The notes under the pieces were generated by a model. That model was not told where the DNA came from, did not search any database, and was given only the letters and a program-made list of their open reading frames with translations. Source: Symsagittifera roscoffensis (taxonomy: Eukaryota; Xenacoelomorpha; Acoela; Convolutidae). From it: a stretch of 64,000 nucleotides of DNA. The stretch lies in the NCBI RefSeq assembly GCF_963678635.1, contig NW_026971373.1, positions 62,001-126,000 of the forward strand, in the 5' to 3' direction. The position numbers were made by a program, and so were the translations under genes. This document shows, piece after piece, positions 13,011 through 26,027 of this stretch. The first letter of the stretch is position 1, and the number at the start of each line of letters is the position of its first letter.

Positions 13011-16000
13011 ACTAGCCACACAATGTCCTGAAAAATGAAAAAGTTTGTACCACAAAAGATTGCATCAAGGATAAACACAAAAAAAGCATATTTCAAGGAT
13101 GAACACAAAAAATGACCTGTTTCAGAAACATAACGACCAAAATCAAAAACTTAGTACTCCGTTGAATCTTCAGCATACCCACAGCGCATTAAAAACCCAA
13201 AAAGTGTCGCTGTGTAATTCAAAGATGTCAAAACTGAAAAAAAATATCAGTAGCCAAGACCAGAAGCTGGTGGAAACTACCAATTTGCGACGACAACTTT
13301 TTTCGGACAAAAAATCACCACAGCGCAAATCCGCTTCTGCAACTTTCGCTAAACCAGTAGAATTGATGAATAGAATACCAATGATTACATGAAGATGATT
13401 TAACTAGCGACAGACTGTCCTGAAAATGAAAAAAATTTGTACCACAAAAAATCGCGTCAAGGATGAACACAAAAAAAAGACATATTTCAAAAACGTAAAC
13501 ACTAAAATTAAAACCCAGAACTCCCATGAACCGTCATCATACCTACAACGACGCATTAACAACACAAAAAAGTCACGCTGTGTGTTTCAAATTTGTCAAA
13601 ACTGAAGAAGAACTCAGTAGCCAAGAACAGAAGCTAGTGGAAACTACCAATTTGTGACGACAACTTTTTTTCGGAAAAAAATCACTACAGCGCAAATCCG
13701 CTTCTACAACGAACGCTTACCCAGTAGAATTGATGAATGGAACAACAATGAACACATCAAGATGTCTTAACTAGCCGCACACTGTCCTGAAAATTAAAAA
13801 AAAAATTTACCACAAAAGATTGCATCAAGGATAAACACAAAAAAGGCATATTTCAAAAACATGAAGACCAAAAATTAAACGATAGTTTTCCCATGAACTA
13901 TCATCATACCCACAACGCATCAACAACCCAAAAAAGGTCGCTGTGCATTTCAAAGATGTCAATTCAGAAGCCAAGACTAGAAGCTAGTGAAAACTACAAA
14001 AAATCACCACAGAGCAAATTCAAAACTGCAACGATCGCCAACTCAATAGAATTGATGAATGGAAAAACAAAGAACACATCAAGACTTCTTCACTAGCCAC
14101 ACACTGTCATGAAAATGAAAAATTTGTACCACAAAAAATCGCGTCAAGCTTGAACACAAAAAGTGACCTATTTCAGAAACATAACGACCAAAATCAAAAA
14201 TTTAGTACTCCGATGAACCTTCAGCATACCCATAACGCATTAAAAACCCAAAAAAGTGTCGCTGTGTAATTCAAAGATGTCAAAACTGAAAAAATTTCAG
14301 TAGCCAAGACCAGAAGCTGGTGGAAATTACCAATTTGTGACAACTTTTTAGGACAAAAAATCACTACAGCGCAAATCCGCTTCTGCAACGATCGCTAACC
14401 CAGTAGAATTGATGAATGGAACACCAATGAACACATGAAGATGATTAAACTAGCGAAAGACTGTCCTGAAAATGAAAAACTTGTACCACAAAAAATCGCA
14501 TCAAGGGTGAACACAAAAAAGGACATATTTCAGAAACAAAAAAACCAAAATCGAAAAAATAGTACTTCCATAAACCTTCAGCATAGCCACAACGCATGAA
14601 CAACCCAAAAAAGCGTCGCTGTATATTTCAAAGATGTCAAAATTGAAGAAACATTCAGAAGCCAAGAGCAGAAGCTAGTGGAAACTACCAATTTATGACG
14701 ACAACTTTTTTCGGACAAAAAACCACAGCGCAAATCCGTTTCTGCAACGAACGCTTACCCAGTAGAATTGATAAATGGAACAACAAAGAACACATCAAGA
14801 TTTCTAAACTAGCCACACACTGTCTTGAAAATGAAAATTTTGTACCACAAAAAATCGCGTCAAGGATGAACACAAAAAAAGACATATTTCAAAAACGTAA
14901 ACACTAAAATTAAAACCCAGAACTTCCATGAACCGTCAGCAAACCTACAACGCATTAACAACACAAAAAAGCCTCACTGTGTATTTCAAAGATGTCAAAA
15001 TTGAAGAAACATTCAGTAGCCAAGACCAGAAGCTAGTGGAAACTACCAATTTGTGACGACAATTTTTTTCGGACAAAAAATCACCACAGCGCAAATCCGT
15101 TTCTGCAACAAACGCTTACACAGTAGAATTGATGAATGGAACAACAATGAACACATCAAAATGACTTAACTAGCCGCACACTGTCCTGAAGAATAAAAAA
15201 AATTGTACAACAAAAGATTGCATCAAGGATAAACACAAAAAAAAAGACTTATTTCAAAAATATGAAGAACAAAATGAAAAACACAGTACTCATATGAACC
15301 GTCATCATACTCACAACGCATTAACAACCAAAAAATTGTCGCTGTGTATTTCAAAGATGTCAAAACTGAAAAAACATTCAGAAGCCAAGACCAGAAGCTA
15401 GTGGAAACTACCAATTTATGACGACAACTTTTTTCGGACATAAAAACCCAGCGCAAATCCGCTTCTGCAAAGATCGCTAACCCAGTAGAATTGATGAAGA
15501 GAGCAACACTGGACACATCAAGATGACTTAACTAACCACACAGTGTCCTGAAAAATAAAAAAATATTGTACCACAAAAGATCGCATCAAGGATAAACACA
15601 AAAAAGACATATTTCGAAAAAATAAAGACCAAAATTAAAAACATAGTAGTCCCATGAACCGTAATCATACCCACAACGCATTAACAAACCCAAAAAACCG
15701 TCGTTGTAAATTTCAGAGATTTCAAAATGAAGAAATATTCAGAAGCCAAGACCAGAAGCTAGTGGAAACTACCAATTTGTGATGACAACTTTTTTCGGAC
15801 AAAAAATCACCACAGCGCAAATCCGCTTCTGCAACGAACGCTTACCCAGTAGAATTGATGAATGGAACAACAACGAACACATCAAGATGACTTAACTAGC
15901 CGCACACTGTCCTGAAAAATAAAAAAAAATTGTACAACAAAAGATTGCATCAAGGATAAACAGAAAAAAAAAGACTTATTTCGAAAACTTGAAGACCAAA

Positions 16001-19000
16001 AATAAGCATATAGTACTCCCATGAACCGTCATCCTAACCAAAACGCATCAACAACCCAAAAAGGGTCGCCGCCGTGTCTTTTCATATATGTCAAAACTGA
16101 AGAAACCTTCAGAAGCCAAGACCAGAAGCTAGTGGAAACTTCAAACTTGTGACGCCAATCATTTCGGACAAAAAATCACCACAGCGCAAATCCACTTCTG
16201 CAAAGATCGCTAACCCAATAGAATTGGTGAATGGAACGACAAAGAACACATCAAGATGTCTTTACTAGCCACACACTGTCCTGAAAAAAACTTGTACCAC
16301 AATAAAAATCTCATCAAGGATAAACACAAAAATGACATTTTTCACATACATAAAGACCAAAATCAAAAACTTAGTACTCCCATGAACCGTCATCATACCC
16401 AAAACGCATTAACAACCCAAAAAATTGTCGCTGTTAATTTCAAAGATGTCAAAACTGAAGAAATATTCAGAAGCCAAGACCAGAAGCTAGTGGAAACTAC
16501 CAAATTGTGACGACAACTTTTTCGAACAAAAAATCAAAACAGCGGAAATCCGTTTCCGCAAGGATCGCTGACCCAGTGGAACTGATGAATGGAACATCAA
16601 TGAACACATCAAGATGTCTTTACTAGCCACACACTGTCCTAAAAAAATACTTGTACCACAAAAAATCTCATCAAGGATAAACACAAAAATGACATTTTTC
16701 ATATACATAAAGACCAAAATCAAAAACTTAGTACTCCCATGAACCGTCATCATACCCAAAACGCATTAACAACCCAAAAAATTGTCGCTGTTAATTTCAA
16801 AGATGTCAAAACTGAAGAAATATTCAGAAGCCAAGACCAGAAGCTAATGGAAACTACCAATTTGGGACGACAAATTTTTCGAACAAAAAATCAAAACAGC
16901 AGAAATCCGTTTCCGCAAGGATCGCTGACCCAGTGGAACTGATGAATGGAACATCAATGAACACATCAAGATGTCTTTACTAGCCACACACTGTCCTAAA
17001 AAAATACTTGTACCACAAAAAATCTCATCAAGGATAAACACAAAAATGACATTTTTCACATACATAAAGACCAAAATCAAAAACTTAGTACTCCCATGAA
17101 CCGTCATCATACCCAAAACGCATTAACAACCCAAAAAATTGTCGCTGTTAATTTCAAAGATGTCAAAACTGAAGAAATATTCAGAAGCCAAGACCAGAAG
17201 CTAGTGGAAACTACCAAATTGTGACGACAACTTTTTCGTACAAAAAATCAACACAGCGCAAATCCACTTCTGCAAAGATCGCTAACCCAATAGAATTGGT
17301 GAATGGAACGACAAAGAACACATCAAGATGTCTTTACTAGCCACACACTGTCCTGAAAAAAACTTGTACCACAATAAAAATCTCATCAAGGATAAACACA
17401 AAAATGACATTTTTCACATACATAAAGACCAAAATCAAAAACTTAGTACTCCCATGAACCGTCATCATACCCAAAACGCATTAACAACCCAAAAAATTGT
17501 CGCTGTTAATTTCAAAGATGTCAAAACTGAAGAAATATTCAGAAGCCAAGACCAGAAGCTAGTGGAAACTACCAAATTGTGACGACAACTTTTTCGAACA
17601 AAAAATCAAAACAGCGGAAATCCGTTTCCGCAAGGATCGCTGACCCAGTGGAACTGATGAATGGAACATCAATGAACACATCAAGATGTCTTTACTAGCC
17701 ACACACTGTCCTAAAAAAATACTTGTACCACAAAAAATCTCATCAAGGATAAACACAAAAATGACATTTTTCACATACATAAAGACCAAAATCAAAAACT
17801 TAGTACTCCCATGAACCGTCATCATACCCAAAACGCATTAACAACCCAAAAAATTGTCGCTGTTAATTTCAAAGATGTCAAAACTGAAGAAATATTCAGA
17901 AGCCAAGACCAGAAGCTAGTGGAAACTACCAAATTGTGACGACAACTTTTTCGTACAAAAAATCAACACAGCGCAAATCCACTTCTGCAAAGATCGCTAA
18001 CCCAATAGAATTGGTGAATGGAACGACAAAGAACACATCAAGATGTCTTTACTAGCCACACACTGTCCTGAAAAATACTTGTACCACAATAAAAATCTCA
18101 TCAAGGATAAACACAAAAATGACATTTTTCACATACATAAAGACCAAAATCAAAAACTTAGTACTCCCATGAACCGTCATCATACCCAAAACGCATTAAC
18201 AACCCAAAAAATTGTCGCTGTTAATTTCAAAGATGTCAAAACTGAAGAAATATTCAGAAGCCAAGACCAGAAGCTAGTGGAAACTACCAAATTGTGACGA
18301 CAACTTTTTCGTACAAAAAATCAACACAGCGGAAATCCGTTTCCGCAACGATCGCTGACCCAGTAGAACGGATGAATGGAACATCAATGAACACATCAAG
18401 ATGTCTTTACTAGCCACACACTGTCCTAAAAAAATACTTGTACCACAAAAAATCTCATCAAGGATAAACACAAAAATGACATATTTCATATACATAAAGA
18501 CCAAAATCAAAAACCTAGTACTCCCATGAACCGTCAGCATACTCAAAACGCATTAACACACCAACAAATTGTCGCTGTAAATTTCAAAGATGTCAAAACT
18601 GAGGAAATATTCAGAAGCCAAGACCAGAAGCTAGTGGAAACTACAATTTGTGACGACAACTTTTTCGTACAAAAAATCAACACAGCGGAAATCCGTTTCC
18701 GCAACGATCGCTGACCCGGTAGAAGTGATGAATGGAACAACAATGAACACATCAAGATGTCTTTACTAGCGACAAACTGTCCTAAAAAAATACTTGTACC
18801 ACAAAAAATCTCATCAAGGATAAACACAAAAATGACATATTTCAGATACATAAAGACCAAAATCAAAAACCTAGTAATCCCATGAACCGTCAGCATACTC
18901 AATGCGCATTAACACACCAAAAAATTGTCGCTGTAAATTTCAAAGATGTCAAAACTGACGAAATATTCAGAAGCCAAGACCAGAAGCTAGTGGAAACTAC

Positions 19001-19160
19001 AATTTGTGACGACAACTTTTTCGTACAAAAAATCAACACAGCGGAAATTCGTTTCCGCAACGATCGCTGACCCAGTAGAACTGATGAATGGAACAACATT
19101 TAACACACCAAGATGTCTTTACTAGCCACACACTGTCCTAAAAAATAAAAAAAAATTATA
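13011..19160. repeat. Satellite array, A-only monomers (about 357 bp)
   Basis: From about 13.0 kb B monomers disappear and A monomers follow each other directly. In the best-ordered part the landmark tttactag falls at 16261, 16619, 16976, 17333, 17691, 18048, 18406, 18762 and 19118, giving spacings of 356-358 bp. Subfamilies alternate (a caacacagcgc form and a caaaacagcgg form), and identical subfamily starts at 16256, 17328 and 18043 are three and two monomers apart, indicating higher-order structure. Open frames in it repeat with the monomer and are not genes. Confidence 0.9.
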
Positions 19161-19509
19161 CCACAAAAAATCTCTTCAAGGATGAACACATAAATGGACA
19201 AATTTGACATTACCAAATAGAGTTTATGTGAAGTTTGCGGTCGAAAAGTAACCGACTGTTTGGCAGCAAAAAAAAAACCCTGCAGTCAAGAAAAGAAACA
19301 TGGAAAACCACTTTTCAGAACAACAACAAAAGCATGAACGAAACAACAATAAAATCGCAACAACTACAGCACCAACGACAACAACTACAGCAACGACGAC
19401 AACAACATACAGAACAAGGATCATCCGAATGGTGTTACTCCCATTTGAATTTATCAATTGTACTACGAGATACTAATGAAAATATATGTCGAGTTATTAA
19501 AAAACCAGA
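19161..19509. other. Satellite edge with CAA/CAG-rich low-complexity tract
   Basis: The A satellite ends and an interrupted acaacaacta/cagcaacga tract follows at 19318-19421. It reads as Gln-rich on the plus strand (93 codons from 19235) and as Val-rich on the other. The reading frame adjoins satellite and has no domain, so I treat it as low-complexity DNA, not a gene. Confidence 0.5.
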
Positions 19510-20640
19510 CCTGTAACATCTAAAATTGACAAAAAAAACTGGCTAAAACTATTTAAACAGCATAGCGGATAAAAACAACATCAAAATTGTTATAGTTTAC
19601 ACGTCATATCAAAGTTTTATTATCCTATCTCCAATGCACATTGAGTTATGAAATATATTATCGAGCTCTTCAACTATTATTAACGTTTCTCTAACAAATC
19701 TGCAATAAATTTTCCTATATACTCATCAAAACAAGCAATATGGATTATTGCGAGAAAGTTCTCCTCAAGAACGAACAAATAGCATCATTTCTACTTGATT
19801 CCATCAACATTTCGACGAGTTTTTCTTAAAGGACTGATATGTACCCCATTAAAAAAAAGACCAGTAACAGCAAAAAATGACCAAAAAAAGTGACTGAAAA
19901 CAACTTAACAGTAAATCTGATGATAACATTATCAATACTGTTGTAATTTACGCTTAACTTCAAAGTTTTATTATCCTAGCTTCACTAAACAATGAGACAT
20001 CACATCTTTTATCGAGCCCTTCAACAGGTTTTAACGTTTCTCTCATAAGTAAGCATTTGTTTTCCTAAATACTTACCAAAACAAACAAACTCGGGTAATA
20101 GCAGAAAGCCCTGCTCAAGACCAAACTAATGCTACCCCTCCGTCATCTCTACGACGAGTTCTTCCTAAAAAAACTGATGTGTACTGATTAAAAAAAGTCC
20201 TGTAACAGCAAAAATTACCAACAAATGGACTGAAAACATTTTAACAGTAAATCTGACAAGAACATCTTCAATACTGTTGTAATTTACGCTTAACCTCAAA
20301 GTTTTATTATCCTAGCTTCAACATACAATGAGATATCACATCTTTTATCGGGCCCTTCAACTGGTTTTAACGTTTCTCTAATAAATATGCATATATTTTT
20401 CCGAAACACTTACCAAAACAAATAAACTCGGGTACTAGGAGAAAGCCCTGCTCAAGACCGAACTAATGATTTGACTCTCACTTAAATCCATCATTTCTAC
20501 GAAAAGTTCTTACCAAAAACCTGATGTATATTCATTGAAAAAAAAAGACTTGTAACAACAAAAATTGACTTAAAAACCTGACTAAACCTATTTTAAACGC
20601 ACTCATGATGCTAACTAACATCACAAACACTGGTGAATTC
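19510..20640. repeat. Second satellite, about 345-bp monomer, diverged
   Basis: The landmark c(c/t)tgtaaca recurs at about 19510, 19861 (as ccagtaaca), 20199 and 20549, spacings of 351, 338 and 350 bp. Shared inner blocks are caaagttttattatcctag, gttttaacgtttctct and agaaagccctgctcaagacc. The monomer is unrelated by eye to the A/B satellite. Copies are clearly diverged, so this array looks older than the neighbouring one. Confidence 0.85.
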
Positions 20641-20772
20641 TACGCCAAATAGAACTTGCCGCAGATATGACGGATTAAGTAGGAGTAGTATCATTAGTTC
20701 GGTCTTGAGCAGGCCTTTCTCCTAGTACCCGAGTTTGTTTGTTTTGGTTAGTATTTAGGAAAAATATATGCA
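20388..20772. repeat. Inverted 83-bp pair within the second satellite
   Basis: The segment 20388-20470 and the reverse complement of 20690-20772 are nearly identical; both contain ctcgggtactaggagaaag and ctgctcaagaccgaact. The satellite therefore switches orientation near 20.65 kb, leaving a hairpin with a loop of about 220 bp at the array end. Confidence 0.8.
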
Positions 20773-21976
20773 ATATATAACCTCGAAGTTGAATCATCCT
20801 AGCTGCAATATACATAGAATTCAAGGCATGGTCCCATATAAGGATAGTCAACTAGCATGGAGGTCATCACGAAAAAATTTCAAAGACCGGTCGAAACAAG
20901 CAAAAACGGGTACTGGAAATTAGTATAGCCAACGACTGACTGAATGATAGCTTTTATTATCAAACCTTTCAAAATAGCAAGATTTTTGTAATATGCACTA
21001 CTTATATTTCTGTTTTTATGAAAAAAAAAACATTTTCGAGTCGAGTATGCACAAAAAGCTCCTATTCTAAGTGCTTACTTGAAAAACTTGTACAAATAAA
21101 AAATTATGTAAACGTCAATTTTTAATCATTCAAAGGTTCATTTTGATCTTATATTGATGTTTACAGGTGGAACAGCGTCTTTCAATGCAGAATTTCAGAT
21201 CATTTTTTGCTGAATATCATGGAGAAGTTAAGCACAAATTAAAGCTTTGGATTTCTGTTTGAAATAAAAGAACTACCCCAACTTTACTGCTTAGAACACA
21301 ATTTAATTCGCCTTAATACTACGTCTGCTTCTGAAGTCGCCTTGAGAGCTACCTCGTTTGCTCAAACTGATTGTTTCTTTAGATGTAATAGCAACATTCA
21401 ATGTGTTGTTTGGCTACTTTGCATAGATTTTTTGTTTTTGGTACGGCTTCCCTAATAAATATTCTTAGAAACTAAAACTACAATAGGTTCTTCGTAATCA
21501 CTCAATTACTTTTTATTCAAAAACACAGTTGAACTTCTATGTACCTTGCGGTCCTCAGTAAAAATGAAAACTTCAAAGACACGAGGGAAAACTAAGAATT
21601 AGGATAAAAGTCAATTTTGGCAAAAATTGCGCTTAGTCGGAAACACCTTATTTTCTTTAATTTGGCAAAAAATGGGAGTGCTTCAGAAAGCTCTAGCTTT
21701 GGTATTTTGAATGAAACTACAATCAAATCAAGGTAAAATTGACTCATAAAGTAATGAGTCCTAGAAAACAACATCGATAACAGAATGACTGACAGCAGAA
21801 AAAAGATCATTTCTCAACAAAAGTTTATCGGACTTCAAAAAATTGGCATGTTCGAGCTTCTCTTGAGCTACGATTTTTTAGTACCGTTTTCAGAGCTTAT
21901 AATTGCATTTTTTTATTTTTGAGTAGGAAAAAAAAATTTGGCTATTTGTTAGCCTTTCGTTCATCCCTGTATAAAA
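20773..21976. other. AT-rich spacer, nothing recognised
   Basis: No repeat period, conserved domain or convincing coding frame. The 72-codon minus-strand frame at 21592-21810 is Leu/Phe-rich in AT-rich DNA and has no recognisable motif. Confidence 0.45.
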
Positions 21977-22353
21977 ATTTAGCTTTTTTGATTTTTCTTT
22001 GGCTTTGAATGAGTTTCAGGAAACTCCATAATAGTGAAAAAAATGAGAACGTTTAAAAACCTTGAACAAATAATCATGAGATTATCTCATTTCAAAGTGA
22101 AAAAAAAACTTAGAAAAAACTTTTTATTCTAAAACTTTTAAAACCAATTTTTCGACCTAAATTTTCAAAAAAAAAATGAGATAAATCATGAGTATCACTT
22201 GATAAATGGATGGGCAAACTTCTTTTGTTTTCCCGGATATTGCGTCAGTTATTCAGGTTTGATCCGAAGAGAAATGTTGTGGCTAGAAATTTGGTTTTTT
22301 TAACTTTTTTAAAAATCTCTTTTCCAAAGATTGTGAAGTTATACTTCTTAAGA

Positions 22354-22388
22354 AACCCTAACCCCAACCCTAACTCTAACCCGACCCC
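22354..22388 (+). repeat. Interstitial telomere-like tract, unit 1
   Basis: Reads aaccctaaccccaaccctaa then ctctaacccgacccc: five degenerate CCCTAA-type hexamers. This copy differs from units 2-5 by one T-to-C change. Confidence 0.7.
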
Positions 22389-23130
22389 GATTCATTTTAG
22401 CAAAGGAGGAACTGTGTGGCTCCAACCTTCGAGATCTCAGTTTGACTCGTCGTAAATTACCAATTTGTGATTAGAAAGGTGCTTAAACTACCTCGTTTTT
22501 GATTAGAAAGGTGCTTTAAAATGAGCAAAAGCACTCTTAATTACTTTAGATTTGATAAAAAACAAGTTTTAACAAGCTTCTGAACATCTTGCCTTCTATA
22601 AAAAATGGTTATCATACAATTTTCATACATTGAAATTGTATGATAACCAAGTTATTAGCTTCAAACTAAATTTTCGTTTTTGATGAGCAATGTGCTTTAA
22701 ATTGAGTAAAAGTACTCTTAAATAAAAAAAACTTGTTTATAAACAAACTTTAACAAGTTTCTGAAAATCTTGCCTTTCATGAAAAATTGGTTATTATACA
22801 ATTTTCATGTATGGAAATTCTAAGATAGCCATTTTTTTCCAAAAAAAAAATTAAACGTAGTTATTTTTCCTTACCAGATCTTTTATTTGGTTCAAATAGC
22901 CGGAGAAACTATATTGAATCTTTTTTCAATGGTTTTTTGAAACTGTATGAAAATTGTGTGCTTAGCATTTTTCCATACATTTGATGTAGGAAATTGTAAG
23001 GTAAGAATTACCGGTGTGGGGAAATGTAAGATAAGCATATAGAGGTCAACCCGGGTAGTATTTCAACTGCATATTAGCGTCACTTTATCTTTCCGGGCCT
23101 TTTTGTTGGTTTTAATTGTTTTTCTTTATA

Positions 23131-23338
23131 AGACCGCTCAAAAACCGCCTAAAAACCGCTCAAATCTTGCTTGAAAAACCGTTCAAAAATCACCGCAAGA
23201 AATGAGCGGTTTTTGAGCGGTTTTTTAGGCAAGATTTGAGCGGTTTAAGCGGTTTTTCCAAAAATAACGCCCTAACTGCTCAAATCTTGCCGGAAAACCA
23301 CTCAAACCGCCCATATCTTGAGCGGTCTTTGAGCGGGA
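23131..23338. repeat. Foldback minisatellite, unit 1
   Basis: The left arm accgctcaaaaaccgcc..caaatcttgc faces a right arm gagcggtttttgagcgg..gcaagatttgagcgg, so the block can form a long hairpin. It lies between two cccggg motifs (ggtcaacccgggt at about 23046 and tcgacccgggctg at about 23340). It has one aaaaccgcct repeat, against three or more in the other units. Confidence 0.8.
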
Positions 23339-25180
23339 TCTCGACCCGGGCTGTCTCCTCGTGGTACTCGCGGGAAAACACTGGTTTGTACAGACAGGGC
23401 TTACCATTCACACGCATCACTTCCTAAAATGGGGAAGTTGTTTTGTTATTTTGATAAAGACTTAAAGTCTTAATCACCAACTTTTGTATCGTTAAATTTT
23501 ACGTCAAAAATGCAATACTTGTTATTCGGCACAGAATGGCTCGATAGGAAAAACAACTCAAAGGGAATCGAGAGTTTTGGAAGCTCGACTTCCGCTTTTG
23601 AAATAGGAGAAAACCAGGTAGAAACATGAACACATCCAGCATACTCTTCAAAAAGTCTTCGTGAAATTTGTTGACACAAACTTTTTAACTGAAGAAATTG
23701 AAAACTGAAGAAATTGTATGAAAACATGTCATTTAGAAATTTTCAACGTTTGTTTACAAAATGCCGCTAAAAAAACTATTTTGACTTGAGTACAACGTAC
23801 AAATAAGTTTACACGGCTTGAATTAAACTTACATAAGCAATTGCAAGTCTACGCGTGCTCACCATGTTTTTTTTTCGAATTTTGACCAAAAATCAGAAAT
23901 TTCAAACCGACTTTCCTCGACACTGTGAAAAAAAAACGTTCCAAAATTTTTTAATGTGTTTCGAATCACGGCTTAAAGGACTTTGAAATGATATATCACT
24001 CGACTCATTCGGATAAACACTCTGCGTGGAAAATTTCTGATAATCCCTGATTTTGCGTGGAAAACAAAAAAAACACACACCCGAATACACAGTTCCTCCC
24101 CAATTTTCAAATGCTCGTAACAAAATCCTTTGAAGACATTCACGATATATCAATGAAAACACGTCTCCAAACAGATCATTTCCCGTACCAAATAAGTTTA
24201 GTAGTTTATTTAGTACTTCCAATTATGATAACAAGTTTTACAATCGGTCAGGTCGCAACAGCTGACTATCAATAGGAAAGAGATAGGGTCAAGATAATCG
24301 ATAACTGCACATTCGAATATGCAGTTGCTCAAAACTCGTTAAAAATTCTAGCTAGAGATCAATTGCTTTTCCAAGTTCCAAAATCAAAAACCTAGATTCA
24401 GTACGTATTAAGACTCAAGTAGACTTAGGAGACAATTGAGCATCTTGACTGAAAAAACATCCAGTGAATTGGCCAGCAGTAAGAAAAGTAACTAAAAACG
24501 AATATTTTTGAGATGCTTCCTTGCATTATTTTTAGATCAATTCTCAAACTGCAACTTATTCCAGAATCTTGACATTCTTTATTTAGTGAAAGTATTTGCC
24601 TGAAAAATTTTATTTTATTATGAAGTTGAGATGAGGTGAGTTGTAGGTTAGTGCTTCTGAAGCTGATCAAACAATCACTGTCTGATAAAAAAAGACATAT
24701 CATTTTACGATCTGAAAACTTTGTTAGAAGGCAATTGCGTGTAATGGATATCAAAATACCTGGCTATATATACGTTTTATTTTCTTTCAAGGCTTGCGGG
24801 TTCTTTTGGTAGTGACTCTCATGCTATAACGGCTTTTAAAAATTCGTGTATTGACAAACCACGTTTTGACACCGTCAGGTTGAAGCTGAAAATGGCAAAA
24901 ACTTGTTTCTCTGGCACCTGATTCCATGGCAATCACACTAGACTTCGATAACTTCAAATGTGAAATATACACCCAGGTAATTTATTGGTTCGAAAATTTT
25001 GCGGAAAAGTTTCGTAAAAGTTTGGTGAAAAAAATTATTGAATGTTTGCATAGTTCATTGTCTTTTCATATACTTCATTTTCTCCGTTCTTGCATCTTTT
25101 TTGTTAGATAATTGAATGAACTTAACCGGGCTCTCACTTATACGATATTTTATTCAACCAACTAGTTTTGTTAAAGAAAT

Positions 25181-25366
25181 CTAGATAGTAAAAATCATTA
25201 TAACGGGAAAAAGTTTGAAAAAAGGAAGAGTTTTTTGACCGCAAACCACCCAAGAAAAACAACGGCACCAACTTCTTAATCTAGCTGTTAGTTTTCGTAA
25301 AATAGCATAGATAAATGGTGTACACAAAATATAAAACATCATAGACAGGTGCATGAAGTGTCCGAT
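25181..25366 (-). pseudogene. GPCR TM7 exon relic, unit 1
   Basis: The minus-strand frame reads IGHFMHLSMM then FYILCTPFIYAILRKL and a basic, Cys-containing tail. The hydrophobic stretch with TPFIY followed by a basic helix and Cys resembles TM7, the NPxxY position and helix 8 of class A (rhodopsin-like) GPCRs. The first residue of the NPxxY motif would be Thr. Only this last segment is present: upstream, the frame runs straight into the LTR, so the receptor was truncated by, or joined to, the element. Family assignment is by motif only. A hydrophobic chance frame is the alternative, but its position directly against the LTR end and the ordered TM7/helix-8 pattern favour a gene remnant. Confidence 0.45.
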
Positions 25367-25741
25367 TGGAACCAGACTTAAACTAAATTTCATTATTGGT
25401 TATGATTCATATATTTTATCCCTATAAAATATTGAAGACTAAATAATCATACTCAATCCAATTAACGACCCACTCATTTGTTAATGCTGAAATTACTTGT
25501 ATATTCAGCACCAGAGAGATTTGAAATTAACTTAAAAATTAGTTGGTTTCTCTACCAACTCGTAACAAACCAGAATACCCAAGATCTATTGAGACTAGGA
25601 GATATAAGAGTAAGATTAAGATCGGTATTAGACTAAGAAGTTGCACGAATCAATCCGGCCGAAAAAAAAGATAGCGTGACGAGCAGACGGTGTACCCTAT
25701 CTGAAATTACTCTGTGAGTTATGAACATCAGCCTTAACTCA
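25367..25741 (+). mobile_element. LTR of LTR1 family, unit 1
   Basis: Starts TGGAACCAGA and ends ACTCA. It carries ctataaaatattg as a TATA-like promoter at about 25422, then the hairpin tgctgaaat..atattcagca, then agatagcg..ccctatct (a second small stem). The end is set by comparison with 48706-49083, where similarity stops at the same CA. The next bases, tctggtgcgacc, hold a primer-binding-like site. Confidence 0.7.
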
Positions 25742-25883
25742 TCTGGTGCGACCAAAAATCTCGAACAAGACCTTAAACAACTTAAAGAACTAACCAAAAC
25801 ATTAGATTAGAATTAGACAACAACATTTAAAAAAAAATGTTACATGACAACAATTTAATTGAAATGTCTCTACAACTCAATAG

Positions 25884-26027
25884 ATCAGAGCCAATAATCC
25901 GTATATTATGAGAACTACCCGGTATTGGAAGAAAACCTCGGACAAGAGACGACATACGACTAAAACGAAACTTACCAATAAGTTTCAAGATCGTACGGCA
26001 AAAACCAACTCAAACTTTTATATTTAG
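25884..26027 (+). pseudogene. Relic of the small basic leader ORF, unit 1
   Basis: A 47-codon stretch, flanked by TAG on both sides, aligns without gaps to the intact 51-aa leader ORF at 50906-51061: RTTRYWKKTSD here against RTTKYWKKISD there, and KLT.KF..RTAK in both. It has lost the original start frame (a short insertion before it) but stayed open inside. The same relic recurs in units 2-5. Confidence 0.45.

Noticed and set aside
1741-19160. Dozens of 60-120-codon frames on both strands with similar proteins (for example proteins containing KHSVAKTRSSWK)
   Set aside because: They recur with the satellite period, vary in frame and length with single-base changes, and have no independent coding evidence.
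19235-19516. Gln-rich protein-coding gene
   Set aside because: Low-complexity CAA/CAG DNA adjoining the satellite; no domain, no splice or promoter context.
22354-22388. True telomere or chromosome end
   Set aside because: The tracts are about 35 bp, degenerate and internal to a tandem array.
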